From: JANPPS01 sp965246835
GTDB lineage: Bacteria > Pseudomonadota > Alphaproteobacteria > Acetobacterales > Acetobacteraceae
Assembly: GCA_965246835.1 (NCBI GenBank)
Contig: CBDFFQ010000001.1
Coordinates: 620,001 to 684,000, forward strand
Direction: 5' to 3'
Length of the DNA: 64,000 bases
Shown here: piece by piece, positions 50,067 through 58,479 of the stretch
Numbering within the stretch: position 1 is the stretch's first letter
Layout of the letters: each line of letters starts with the position of its first letter
Program-made: the position numbers and the translations under genes
Notes under the pieces: generated by a model
Told to the model about the DNA's origin: nothing
Seen by the model: the letters and a program-made list of their open reading frames with translations, nothing else
Database searches by the model: none

Positions 50067-51340
50067 GGTGTGGCGAGCCGGTCGATCATGGGTTGCGTGA
50101 TGAGGCAGATGCCCCGGTCCGTGCGGCGGAAGCGGGCGGCGTCGGCCACGGGGTCCTCGCCCACGACCAGCCCCTCCGGAATCCGGACGCCGCGATCCAC
50201 CACCACGTTGTGCAGCCGGGCATGCCGGCCAATGTCGGCGTAGGGCAGCACGACCGCACCCTCGACGCTGGCATAGGAATGCGCCTGCACGCCCGTGAAC
50301 AGCAACGAGCGCCGGACGGAGGCTCCCGACACGATGCACCCACCAGAGACCAGCGCACTGACGGCGGAGCCGCGCCGATCTTTCTCGTCATGCACGAACT
50401 TGGCCGGCGGCACGATCTCGCCATAGGTCCAGATCGGCCAGTTCTGGTCATAGAGGTCGAGGCCCGGGACGAAATCGGTGAGGTCGACATTCGCCTCCCA
50501 ATACGCGTCGATCGTGCCGACATCCCGCCAATACGGGGCGGTTTCGGCCGTGGAGCGGACGCAGGATTGCGCGAAGCGATGCGCGACGGCGCGGCCACCC
50601 TTCACGATGAAGGGGATCACATCCTTGCCGAAATCGTGGCTGGAATGCGGGTCCGCCGCGTCCCGCTTCAATTGGTCGATCAGGAACCGCGTCTCGAACA
50701 CGTATATGCCCATGCTGGCGAGCGCCCGGTCCGGGTCACCCGGGATGCCGGGGGGATCCCGGGGCTTTTCCAGGAACGACACGATACGGTCCTGCTCGTC
50801 CACGCCCATCACGCCGAAGCCCACCGCGTCCATCCGCGGCACCTCGATGCAGCCGACCGTCACGTCCGCGCCCTGCTCCACATGCTGTTGCAGCATGTGC
50901 TCGTAATCCATCTTGTAGATATGGTCCCCAGCCAGCAGCACGATGTAGCGCGGCGCGTAGCCCTCGATGATGTCGATGTTCTGGAACACCGCATCCGCCG
51001 TCCCGGCATACCAGCCGGCCACGCCCTCGGCCACGCGCTGGCTGGCGGGCAGGATGTCGAAGCTCTCGTTGCGCTCCGGGCGGAAGAAGTTCCAGCCGCG
51101 CTGCAAATGCCGGATCAGGCTGTGCGCCTTGTATTGCGTGGCGACCCCGATGCGGCGGATGCCGGAGTTCAGCGCGTTGCTGAGCGCGAAGTCGATGATG
51201 CGGGACTTGCCGCCGAAATACACCGCCGGCTTGGCCCGGATATCGGTCATCTCCATCAGCCGGCTGCCGCGCCCGCCCGCCAGCACATAGGCCATCGCGT
51301 GACGGGCGAGCGGTTCGGCCGGTCGTGACAGCGGGGGCAT
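50063..51340 (-). CDS. glgC: glucose-1-phosphate adenylyltransferase
   Basis: The 425-residue enzyme makes ADP-glucose, the committed step of glycogen synthesis. Features are AYVLAGGRGSRLMEMTDIRA with the nucleotide loop, KPAVYFGGKSRIIDFALSN, VLLAGDHIYKMDYEHML, and the C-terminal left-handed beta-helix. ATG 51340 is preceded by GCAGGAGTAAGG, which lies at the very end of glgP. Confidence 0.96.
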   Translation of the reverse strand: MPPLSRPAEPLARHAMAYVLAGGRGSRLMEMTDIRAKPAVYFGGKSRIIDFALSNALNSGIRRIGVATQYKAHSLIRHLQRGWNFFRPERNESFDILPASQRVAEGVAGWYAGTADAVFQNIDIIEGYAPRYIVLLAGDHIYKMDYEHMLQQHVEQGADVTVGCIEVPRMDAVGFGVMGVDEQDRIVSFLEKPRDPPGIPGDPDRALASMGIYVFETRFLIDQLKRDAADPHSSHDFGKDVIPFIVKGGRAVAHRFAQSCVRSTAETAPYWRDVGTIDAYWEANVDLTDFVPGLDLYDQNWPIWTYGEIVPPAKFVHDEKDRRGSAVSALVSGGCIVSGASVRRSLLFTGVQAHSYASVEGAVVLPYADIGRHARLHNVVVDRGVRIPEGLVVGEDPVADAARFRRTDRGICLITQPMIDRLATP

Positions 51341-51344
51341 CGCC

Positions 51345-53804
51345 TTACTCCTGCGGTTCGGAATGCCAGATCTCGGCGGCATATTCGGCGATGGTGCGGT
51401 CCGACGAGAACCAGCCGATGCCCGCCGTGTTCTGAATGGCCGACGCCCACCAGGCCGGGGCATCGGCCCACATCCGGTCCACCGCCGCCTGCTGCGCGAG
51501 ATAGCTGTCGAAATCGGCGGCGATCATGAACGGGTCCCGCTCATGCAGGCCGTCCACCATGGCGCGGTAGCGGTCTGGCTGCGACGGTGAGAACACGCCG
51601 GAGCCGATGGATTGCAGCGCCTGTTGCAACGAGGGGCTCGCCGCGATCGCGTCGTGGCCCGCCAACCCGCGCTGCGTGCGGGCGAGCACCTGGTCAGCCG
51701 TGAGGCCGAAGATGAAGATGTTGGGCGCGCCCACGTGGTCCCGGATCTCCACGTTGGCGCCATCCAACGTGCCGATCGTGAGCGCGCCGTTCAGCGCCAG
51801 CTTCATGTTGCCGGTGCCGGACGCCTCCATCCCCGCCGTGCTGATCTGTTCGGACAGGTCGGCGGCCGGGATGATCACCTCCGCCAGGCTCACGTTGTAA
51901 TTGGGCAGGAACACGATCTTGAGCCGGCCCGCGACCGTGGGGTCGTTGTTGATGACCTGCGCCACGTCATGCGCCAGCCTTATGATTTGCTTCGCCACCA
52001 CATAGCCCGGCGCCGCCTTGCCCGCGAAGATTTTTACCCGTGGCACCCAGTCCCTTCCGGGTTGGGCGCGAATCTCGTCATAGTGGGCGACCGCCTGGAT
52101 GATGTTCAGCAGCTGGCGCTTGTATTCGTGGATGCGCTTGATCTGCACGTCGAACAGCGCGGTGGGGTCCACGGCCTCTCCGGTGCGCTCCAGGATCACG
52201 GCGGCCAGCGCCTCCTTCCGGGCCAGGCGCTCGCGGGCGAAGGCGCGTTGCAGCGCCGGGTCACCGGCATGGGACGCGAGGTCCGACAGCGCCGTCGCGT
52301 CCTTCAGGAAGCGCGGTCCGATCGCGTCCTGGATCACCCGCGTCAGCCCCGGGTTGGCCCGGTGCAGCCAGCGGCGGAAGGTGATCCCGTTGGTCTTGTT
52401 GCTGATGCGCCCGGGGTAGATCGCATCGAGGTTGGTGAACAGCTTGCGCTGGATCAACGAGGTATGCAGCGCCGAGACGCCGTTGATCGCGTGGCTGCCG
52501 ACGAACGCCAGATGCCCCATCCGCACCCGGCGCCCATGCCGCTCATCGATCAGGGACGCCGCCGCCAGCTCCGCATCGCCCGCGCCCGGCTGCGCCCGCA
52601 CGTGCTCGAGATGCCGGCCATTGAGCAGATAGATGATCTGCATGTGCCGGGGCAGCAGGCGCTCCATGAGCGGCACCGCCCAGGTCTCCAGCGCCTCCGG
52701 CAGCAGGGTGTGGTTGGTGTAGCTGAAGGTCGCGACGGTGATGCCCCAGGCCTCGTCCCACGGCACGGCATGCACATCCACCAGCAGGCGCATCAGCTCC
52801 GCCACCCCGATCGCCGGGTGGGTGTCGTTGAGCTGGATCGCCACCTTGTCCGCCAGCGTGCGGATGTCGCCGAACTGCGCGACGTGACGCCGTGTCAGGT
52901 CTTGCAGGGAGGCGGAGGCGAAGAAAAACTCCTGCCGAAGCCGCAATTCTTGCCCGGCATCGGTCTCATCGCCCGGATACAGGATGCGGGACACCGCCTC
53001 CGTCCGCACCCGGTCCCGCATGGCGCCCACGTGGTCGCCGCGGTTGAAATCGTCGAGGTGCAGGGGCGTGGCGGCGCGGGCGGACCACAGGCGCAGCGTG
53101 TTGGCGTGATGGCCGCCGCCCATGACCGGCATGTCGTAGGCGACGGCGCTGAGTGTCTCACCGGGCTGCCAGGCGTAGCTGACCCGGCCCTCCGGGTCTT
53201 TCTGCACCGTGACGGCGCCGCCGAAGCCGATCGGGAACGACACGTCGGCCCGCTCGAACTCCCAGGGGTTGCCGAGCTGCAGCCAGTCTTCCGGCAATTC
53301 CTGCTGCACGCCGTCGGCCAACACCTGGCGGAACAGGCCGTGCTCGTAGCGGATGCCATAGCCGTAGGAGGGGATGCCGAGCGTCGCCATGCTCTCCATG
53401 AAACAGGCCGCGAGCCGCCCGAGGCCGCCATTGCCGAGGGCCGCATCCGGCTCCTGCGTCCGCAAGCGATCGAGGTCCACGCCCTCCTGCTTGAGGGCAT
53501 CCCGCACCACGTCCAGCAAACCCAGATTGCCGATGCTGTCGAACAGCAGGCGGCCGATCAGGAATTCGAGCGATAGGTAATAGACCCGCTTGGCGCCGGT
53601 CCGATACGTTTGGCGTGTGGTGTCGAACCAGCGGTCCACCACCTGTTCGCGGACGGCCAATGCGGTCGCCACGAACCAATCCCGGTCATTGGCGGTGTCG
53701 ATCGACTTGCCGACCTGGTAGGTGAGCTTGCGCACGATCCGCGCCCGCATGTTGTCGGCGTCCGATAGCGTGGGATCTGTCTCGGCGGTCGGCAGGGCGT
53801 CCAT
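51345..53804 (-). CDS. glgP: glycogen/maltodextrin phosphorylase
   Basis: The 819-residue pyridoxal-phosphate enzyme releases glucose-1-phosphate from glycogen. It shows NGGLGRLAACFMESMATLGI near residue 125, QLNDTHPAIGVAELMRLLVD in the middle, and the cofactor-binding EASGTGNMKLALNGALTIGT with its Lys near residue 665. It is the first glg gene in the run. glgB and glgX are not present in this window. Confidence 0.96.
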   Translation of the reverse strand: MDALPTAETDPTLSDADNMRARIVRKLTYQVGKSIDTANDRDWFVATALAVREQVVDRWFDTTRQTYRTGAKRVYYLSLEFLIGRLLFDSIGNLGLLDVVRDALKQEGVDLDRLRTQEPDAALGNGGLGRLAACFMESMATLGIPSYGYGIRYEHGLFRQVLADGVQQELPEDWLQLGNPWEFERADVSFPIGFGGAVTVQKDPEGRVSYAWQPGETLSAVAYDMPVMGGGHHANTLRLWSARAATPLHLDDFNRGDHVGAMRDRVRTEAVSRILYPGDETDAGQELRLRQEFFFASASLQDLTRRHVAQFGDIRTLADKVAIQLNDTHPAIGVAELMRLLVDVHAVPWDEAWGITVATFSYTNHTLLPEALETWAVPLMERLLPRHMQIIYLLNGRHLEHVRAQPGAGDAELAAASLIDERHGRRVRMGHLAFVGSHAINGVSALHTSLIQRKLFTNLDAIYPGRISNKTNGITFRRWLHRANPGLTRVIQDAIGPRFLKDATALSDLASHAGDPALQRAFARERLARKEALAAVILERTGEAVDPTALFDVQIKRIHEYKRQLLNIIQAVAHYDEIRAQPGRDWVPRVKIFAGKAAPGYVVAKQIIRLAHDVAQVINNDPTVAGRLKIVFLPNYNVSLAEVIIPAADLSEQISTAGMEASGTGNMKLALNGALTIGTLDGANVEIRDHVGAPNIFIFGLTADQVLARTQRGLAGHDAIAASPSLQQALQSIGSGVFSPSQPDRYRAMVDGLHERDPFMIAADFDSYLAQQAAVDRMWADAPAWWASAIQNTAGIGWFSSDRTIAEYAAEIWHSEPQE

Positions 53805-53819
53805 GGGGGCGTCTCGCGG

Positions 53820-54905
53820 TTAGATTACGGGGCCTGGTTCCTGTGTCGCACTCCCGCTCCATTCCCGCCAGAGCAGGATGAGGGCCGCCATGATCGCGGG
53901 GCCCAGGAACACGCCCAGGAGCCCGAACGTCTCGATGCCGCCCAGGAGCCCGAGCAGGACCCACAGGAACGGCAGCTTGGTGGCGCCGCCGATCAGCGCC
54001 GGGCGGATCGCGTGGTCGGCGATGAACACGATCGCCATGCCGACGCCGAACAGCAACGCGGCCGCGACCGTGTGCCCCTGCACCAGCGTGATCGCAGCGG
54101 CGAGGCCCAGGACCAGCGGCGCGCCCAGGGGGATGATCGCGGCGATGGCGGTCAGCCCGCCCAACAGCACCGGATGCGGCACCCCCGCCAGCCAATAGCC
54201 GACGCCAAGCAGCGCGCCGACACCCAAGCCCACCAGCACCATGCCATCCACCGTGCCGTGGATGGAGGCCACCATCTGCAACGCCACCCGCTCACCCCCG
54301 GGCCCGAAGGTGCGCCGTGTAAGGGCCAGTACCTGGGACGCCAGCGCCGGGCCGTCACGGAACAGGAAGAACAGCGTGACCAGCGTGAAGCCCAGGATCA
54401 CCCCCTGATGCGCCACCCGGCCGCCAAAGCTGCGCGAGACCGTCACCAGCTCCGCCCGGTCGATCCGGCCCAGCAGGCGACGGGCGTCTTCGGGATGGGT
54501 GAGGTTCGCGTCCCACCAGGCCCCGGCCTGCGGTGCACCGACCGGGAGCTTGCCGAGCCAGTCCGGCTTCTCCACCCCGTCGGTCCGCGCATGGTTCACC
54601 CAGTTCAGCGCCGTCCGCCCTTCATGGCCCGCCTGCACCGCCACGACACCGAGCGGCACCACCACGAGCAATACGGCGCCGAGCGTGAACACGAGCGGCA
54701 GCAGCACGTTATGCCGCCCCACGCCCACCCGGCGCTGCACCCGCGCATAGAGCGGCCCCGTCGCGATCGCCAGAATCCCGGCCCAGGCAAGCGCGTGCAG
54801 GAAGTTCTGCAGCGTGTAGATTCCGAGCAGCAACAGAGCCACGCCCAGCAACACGCGCGCCGTCTGCTGGCGCCGGTTCGTCTCGGTAAGGGCTGGCATG
54901 TCCAT
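53820..54905 (-). CDS. AI-2E family transporter (TqsA/PerM-like)
   Basis: The 361-residue inner-membrane protein has seven to eight helices and the family's C-terminal pattern (LGAPLVLGLAAAITLVQGHT, RPALIGGATKLPFLWVLLGL). Family members export small molecules, such as the AI-2 signal or Na+, depending on the subgroup. The ATG at 54905 follows GGAGAATG. It is 15 bases before glgP and probably heads the same transcript, although the link to glycogen is unclear. Confidence 0.85.
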   Translation of the reverse strand: MDMPALTETNRRQQTARVLLGVALLLLGIYTLQNFLHALAWAGILAIATGPLYARVQRRVGVGRHNVLLPLVFTLGAVLLVVVPLGVVAVQAGHEGRTALNWVNHARTDGVEKPDWLGKLPVGAPQAGAWWDANLTHPEDARRLLGRIDRAELVTVSRSFGGRVAHQGVILGFTLVTLFFLFRDGPALASQVLALTRRTFGPGGERVALQMVASIHGTVDGMVLVGLGVGALLGVGYWLAGVPHPVLLGGLTAIAAIIPLGAPLVLGLAAAITLVQGHTVAAALLFGVGMAIVFIADHAIRPALIGGATKLPFLWVLLGLLGGIETFGLLGVFLGPAIMAALILLWREWSGSATQEPGPVI

Positions 54906-54984
54906 GGCGCATTCTCCATCACGTGGCGCAGCATTGCCCTGCCGCGCCGCCCGCGTCACCCTCCGATGCAAACGGAGGGACCAC

Positions 54985-55443
54985 ATGACGGACTGGAAGC
55001 ATGACGGCGTGCGGGTGATCCCGGGCGACAGCCTGGACACGAATACGGCGCAGACGCCGGGCATGAACCGGGCGGCGGCGATCAACTTCGCCCGGGTCGG
55101 CGCGCAGAAGATCTGGGCCGGCACGGTGCACATCCACCCCCACGCCAAGACCGGCGCCCACCACCACGGCGCGCTGGAGAGCGTGATCTACGTGGTCCGC
55201 GGCCGCGCCCGCATGCGGTGGGGCGAGAAGCTGGAGTTCGTGGCCGAGGCCGGGCCCGGCGACTTCATCTTCATCCCGCCCTACGTGCCCCACCAGGAGA
55301 TCAACGCCAGCACGGACGAGACGCTGGAATGCGTGCTGGTCCGCAGCGACAACGAGGCGGTGGTGGTCAATCTGGATATCGAGGCGGTGGAGAAGCCGGA
55401 AGGCGTCGCCTGGATCGATCCCATTCATAGGGAGCACCCGTAG
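54985..55443 (+). CDS. cupin domain-containing protein
   Basis: The 152-residue single-domain cupin has metal-binding motif 1 around GAHHHGALESVIYVVRG (residues 66-82) and motif 2 around PGDFIFIPPYVPHQE (about 98-112). The histidine/glutamate set should bind a divalent metal. GGAGGGA precedes the ATG. It is directly followed, without a gap, by the dehydrogenase gene, so it belongs to that cassette. Catalytic and sensor roles are both possible. Confidence 0.85.
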   Translation: MTDWKHDGVRVIPGDSLDTNTAQTPGMNRAAAINFARVGAQKIWAGTVHIHPHAKTGAHHHGALESVIYVVRGRARMRWGEKLEFVAEAGPGDFIFIPPYVPHQEINASTDETLECVLVRSDNEAVVVNLDIEAVEKPEGVAWIDPIHREHP

Positions 55444-56751
55444 ATGGAAACCTGGTTGAAGCGCGGCAGCGAGACCGCCCATGCCGTGGAAGCCGACCGC
55501 GCGGTGCGGGAGACCGTGGAGACAATCCTCACCGACATCCGCACCCGCGGGGACGCCGCCGTGCGCGAGCTGTCGATCAAGTTCGACAAATGGGACCGCG
55601 ACGACTACCGCCTCACATCAGCCGAAATCGATGCCTGCATGGCCGAACTCACGAATCGGGACCTGGAGGACATCGCCTTCGCCCAAACCCAGGTCCGCAA
55701 TTTCGCGCAGCACCAGCGCGCCGCCTTGCAGGATATCGAGGTCGAGACGCTGCCGGGCGTCGTGCTGGGCCACAAGAACATCCCCGTGTCAGCCGCCGGC
55801 TGCTACGTGCCCGGCGGCAAATACCCGCTTTTGGCGTCGGCCCACATGTCCGTCATCACCGCCAAGGTGGCGGGCGTGCCGCGGGTCATGACCTGCGCGC
55901 CGCCCTACCAAGGCCGCCCGGCGTCCGCGATCGTCGCCGCCCAGCACATGGCAGGTGCCGACGAGATCTTCTGCCTGGGCGGCATCCAGGCGATCGGGGC
56001 GATGGCTTTGGGCACGGACCGCATCGCGCCCGTGGACATGCTGGTGGGCCCCGGCAACGCCTATGTCGCTGAGGCGAAACGGCAATTATTCGGCCGCGTC
56101 GGCATCGACCTGTTCGCCGGGCCGACGGAGACGCTGGTGATCGCGGATGAAACCGTCGATGGCGAGATGTGCGCGACCGACCTGCTGGGCCAGGCCGAGC
56201 ACGGCCCCGACAGCCCGGCCATCCTGCTGACCACGTCGGAGAAACTCGCGCGCGACACGATGGCGCAGATCGAGCGGTTGCTGGAGATCCTGCCCACCGC
56301 CCCGATCGCCCGCCGCGCCTGGGAGGGGCATGGCGCCGTGATCGTGGTCGACGACGACGCCGAGATGGTCCGCGTCGCCGACCGCATCGCCAGCGAGCAC
56401 GTGCAGGTCATGACGCGGGACCCCGACTACTTCCTGGCGCATATGACCAACTACGGCGCGCTATTCCTGGGGCCGCGCACCAACGTGGCCTATGGCGACA
56501 AGGCGATCGGCACCAACCACACGCTGCCGACCAAGGGCGCTGCGCGCTACACTGGCGGGTTGTGGGTCGGCAAGTTCCTCAAGACGTGCACCTACCAGCG
56601 CGTGCTGACCGACGAGGCCTCCGCCATGATCGGGCGCTACACGTCGCGGCTCTGTGCGCTGGAGGGGTTCGTGGGCCATGGCGAGCAGGCCAACCTGCGC
56701 GTCCGGCGCTACGGCGGCGGCAACGTGGCGTATGGGACGGCGGCGGAATGA
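55444..56751 (+). CDS. histidinol dehydrogenase-family protein, HpsN-like (sulfopropanediol dehydrogenase type)
   Basis: The 435-residue zinc and NAD enzyme keeps the family residues: GPGNAYVAEAKRQLFG, the Gln and His zinc ligands in LGQAEHGPDS (about 250-253), the catalytic Glu-His in SEHVQVM (about 318), GTNHTLPTKGAARYTGG, and the late His in LEGFVGHGE. No histidine-biosynthesis genes are nearby. The cupin and SDR neighbours, and the NHTLPTKGAARYTGGLWVGK form of the motif, fit HpsN. HpsN oxidises dihydroxypropanesulfonate to sulfolactate. The substrate is inferred, and a true HisD cannot be fully excluded. Confidence 0.82.
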   Translation: METWLKRGSETAHAVEADRAVRETVETILTDIRTRGDAAVRELSIKFDKWDRDDYRLTSAEIDACMAELTNRDLEDIAFAQTQVRNFAQHQRAALQDIEVETLPGVVLGHKNIPVSAAGCYVPGGKYPLLASAHMSVITAKVAGVPRVMTCAPPYQGRPASAIVAAQHMAGADEIFCLGGIQAIGAMALGTDRIAPVDMLVGPGNAYVAEAKRQLFGRVGIDLFAGPTETLVIADETVDGEMCATDLLGQAEHGPDSPAILLTTSEKLARDTMAQIERLLEILPTAPIARRAWEGHGAVIVVDDDAEMVRVADRIASEHVQVMTRDPDYFLAHMTNYGALFLGPRTNVAYGDKAIGTNHTLPTKGAARYTGGLWVGKFLKTCTYQRVLTDEASAMIGRYTSRLCALEGFVGHGEQANLRVRRYGGGNVAYGTAAE

Positions 56752-57509
56752 TCCCGCAGACCCCCTCGTTCCGGCTGGACGGCAAGCGCGCCCTGGTGAC
56801 CGGCGCCGGGCGCGGAATCGGCCACGCGGCGGCGGCGGCGTTGGCGCAGGCCGGCGCCCATGTCACGCTCGTGGCCCGCACCGCGTCGGAGATCGAGGAA
56901 GCCGCCGCCGCCCTTCGTCACGCGGGTGGCCAGGCGGATGCGCTGACCCTCGACGTGATGGACCCCGCCACCGTCCGCAGCGCGCTGGATGCGCAAGACC
57001 CCTACGACATCCTGGTCAACAACACCGGCACCAACCGCCCGGCGCCGTTCCTCGACGTGAAGGTCGAGGATTTCGACGCCATCATGGATTTGAACGTCCG
57101 CGCCGCCTTCTTCGTGTCGCAAGCCGTGGCGGCGCGCATGGCGGCGTCGGGCCGGCGCGGCTCCATCATCCATGTCTCGTCGCAGATGGGCCATGTCGGC
57201 AGCGCCCGCCGCACCGTGTATTGCGCCTCCAAGCACGCGCTGGAGGGCTTGACGAAGGCCATGGCGATCGAGCTGGCGCCCCATGGCATCCGGGTCAACA
57301 CGCTGGGGCCGACCTTCATCGAAACGCCGCTGACCCGGCCGTTCTTCGAAGATCAGGCGTTCATGGCGGACGTGCTGCGCCGCATCAAGCTGGGCCGGGT
57401 CGGCCAGGTCGAAGACCTGATGGGCGCCATCGTGTTCCTGGCGAGCGACGCGTCGGCGCTCATGACCGGTTCGGCCCTGGTGGTGGATGGCGGCTGGACG
57501 GCGGATTGA
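56748..57509 (+). CDS. SDR family oxidoreductase
   Basis: The 253-residue classical short-chain dehydrogenase has TGAGRGIGHAAAAAL at 17-31, NNTGTN (in place of NNAG), the catalytic Ser in HVSSQMGHVG, and YCASKHALEGL with Tyr and Lys. It ends in ALVVDGGWTAD. Its ATG overlaps the stop of the HpsN-like gene (ATGA). In sulfopropanediol pathways an SDR interconverts the enantiomers through a ketone, a plausible role here by context. Confidence 0.87.
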   Translation: MIPQTPSFRLDGKRALVTGAGRGIGHAAAAALAQAGAHVTLVARTASEIEEAAAALRHAGGQADALTLDVMDPATVRSALDAQDPYDILVNNTGTNRPAPFLDVKVEDFDAIMDLNVRAAFFVSQAVAARMAASGRRGSIIHVSSQMGHVGSARRTVYCASKHALEGLTKAMAIELAPHGIRVNTLGPTFIETPLTRPFFEDQAFMADVLRRIKLGRVGQVEDLMGAIVFLASDASALMTGSALVVDGGWTAD

Positions 57510-57517
57510 AGCGGTCA

Positions 57518-57571
57518 TGATGGGTTTCACCCCATCCTACGCCGCGCTCGTAGGATGGGTGAAACCCATCA
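57518..57571. repeat. long palindromic repeat between convergent genes
   Basis: TGATGGGTTTCACCCCATCC plus TACG and CGTAGGATGGGTGAAACCCA plus TCA form a 22-23 pair stem with one bulged C and a 7-base loop. The words resemble the interspersed CGTAGGATGGGT-type palindromes of many bacteria. It may also end transcripts from both sides. Confidence 0.75.
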
Positions 57572-57582
57572 CTTTATCGGCC

Positions 57583-57978
57583 CTATGGCACCCTGGTCAG
57601 CGTCCAACGGTGCTCGCACAACCGGCTGGCGATCGTGACTTCGAGCCGCCCGTCGCGCAGTTGGCCCTCCATCGTACCCACGCCGTCGCTCGCCTGGATC
57701 TTGCCGTCCGACTGGATTTCGGCCGTGAGCGGCACGCGCTGGCGGGGGGCGCTGTTATAAGACAGCTGGATCGACCCGCCCTGCACTTCCAGCACGCGCG
57801 GCCCGCTGCGGGGGCAGGAGCGGTCTTCGGCGCGGACCAGCCGCACCGTCCCGCGATACCGCCCCTCCGCACCGGCAGGCGGACCCGGCGGCGGCTGCAG
57901 CGTGATCGGCGCCTTGGGGGCGCAGCCAGCCAGCAGCGCCAGGGTCAGCGCGGCCGCCGGGGCCGAAAGCCGGATCAG
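57583..57978 (-). CDS. small lipoprotein, CTG start
   Basis: The 131-residue reading starts at CTG 57978, which overlaps the ndk stop as CTGA, and has GGAG eight bases upstream. It yields an ideal lipoprotein signal with LAGC at residues 16-19, then a Pro/Gly linker and a beta-rich domain with two cysteines (RSCPRSG, RLCEHRW). No ATG, GTG or TTG is available that keeps the signal peptide. GTG 57846 would give only an 87-residue cytoplasmic fragment. Family not recognised. Confidence 0.65.
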   Translation of the reverse strand: MIRLSAPAAALTLALLAGCAPKAPITLQPPPGPPAGAEGRYRGTVRLVRAEDRSCPRSGPRVLEVQGGSIQLSYNSAPRQRVPLTAEIQSDGKIQASDGVGTMEGQLRDGRLEVTIASRLCEHRWTLTRVP

Positions 57979-58397
57979 CCGACGATCTCCGTGCCGGCGA
58001 AGAAGTAGCCGATCTCATGCGCGGCGGCCTCCGGGCTGTCGGAGCCATGCACGCTGTTGGCCTCGATGCTTTCGGCGAACAGCTTGCGGACCGTGCCCTC
58101 ATCGGCATTGGCCGGGTTGGTGGCGCCCATCACCTTGCGGTGATGCAGGATCGCGTCCTCGCCTTCCAGCACCTGCAGCACCACGGGCCCCGCGATCATC
58201 GTCTCGATCATGCCGGCGAAGAAGCCGCGCTCCTTATGGGCGGCGTAGAACGTCTCGGCCTGATGCTTGCTGAGCTGCACCCGCTTCTGCGCCACGATGC
58301 GCAGGCCGGCCGCCTCGAACACGGCGTTGATCTTGCCGGTGAGGTTGCGGCGCGTGGCGTCGGGCTTGAGGATGCTGAGCGTGCGTTCGATGGCCAT
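57975..58397 (-). CDS. ndk: nucleoside diphosphate kinase
   Basis: The 140-residue enzyme equilibrates nucleoside triphosphates. It has ERTLSILKPDATRRNLTGKI, HKERGFFAGMI, and the active-site His117 in NSVHGSDSPE. AGGAG precedes the ATG. It is the first gene of a two-gene unit with the lipoprotein and is divergent from the ABC-F gene. Confidence 0.96.
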   Translation of the reverse strand: MAIERTLSILKPDATRRNLTGKINAVFEAAGLRIVAQKRVQLSKHQAETFYAAHKERGFFAGMIETMIAGPVVLQVLEGEDAILHHRKVMGATNPANADEGTVRKLFAESIEANSVHGSDSPEAAAHEIGYFFAGTEIVG

Positions 58398-58479
58398 TCC
58401 GGGCTCCTGTCTGGTGGCGGGGCGTGTAGGGCATAGGCCGGTGATGGGCAAGGCTTCGCCCGCGTCGTACACTCCCGGC

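Noticed and set aside
55444..56751. Simple assignment as hisD of histidine biosynthesis
   Set aside because: No other his genes are near and the neighbours are a cupin and an SDR; the HpsN-like reading is preferred but not proven.
57583..57846. 87-residue cytoplasmic protein starting at GTG 57846
   Set aside because: It would discard an intact lipoprotein signal peptide read in the same frame from CTG 57978.
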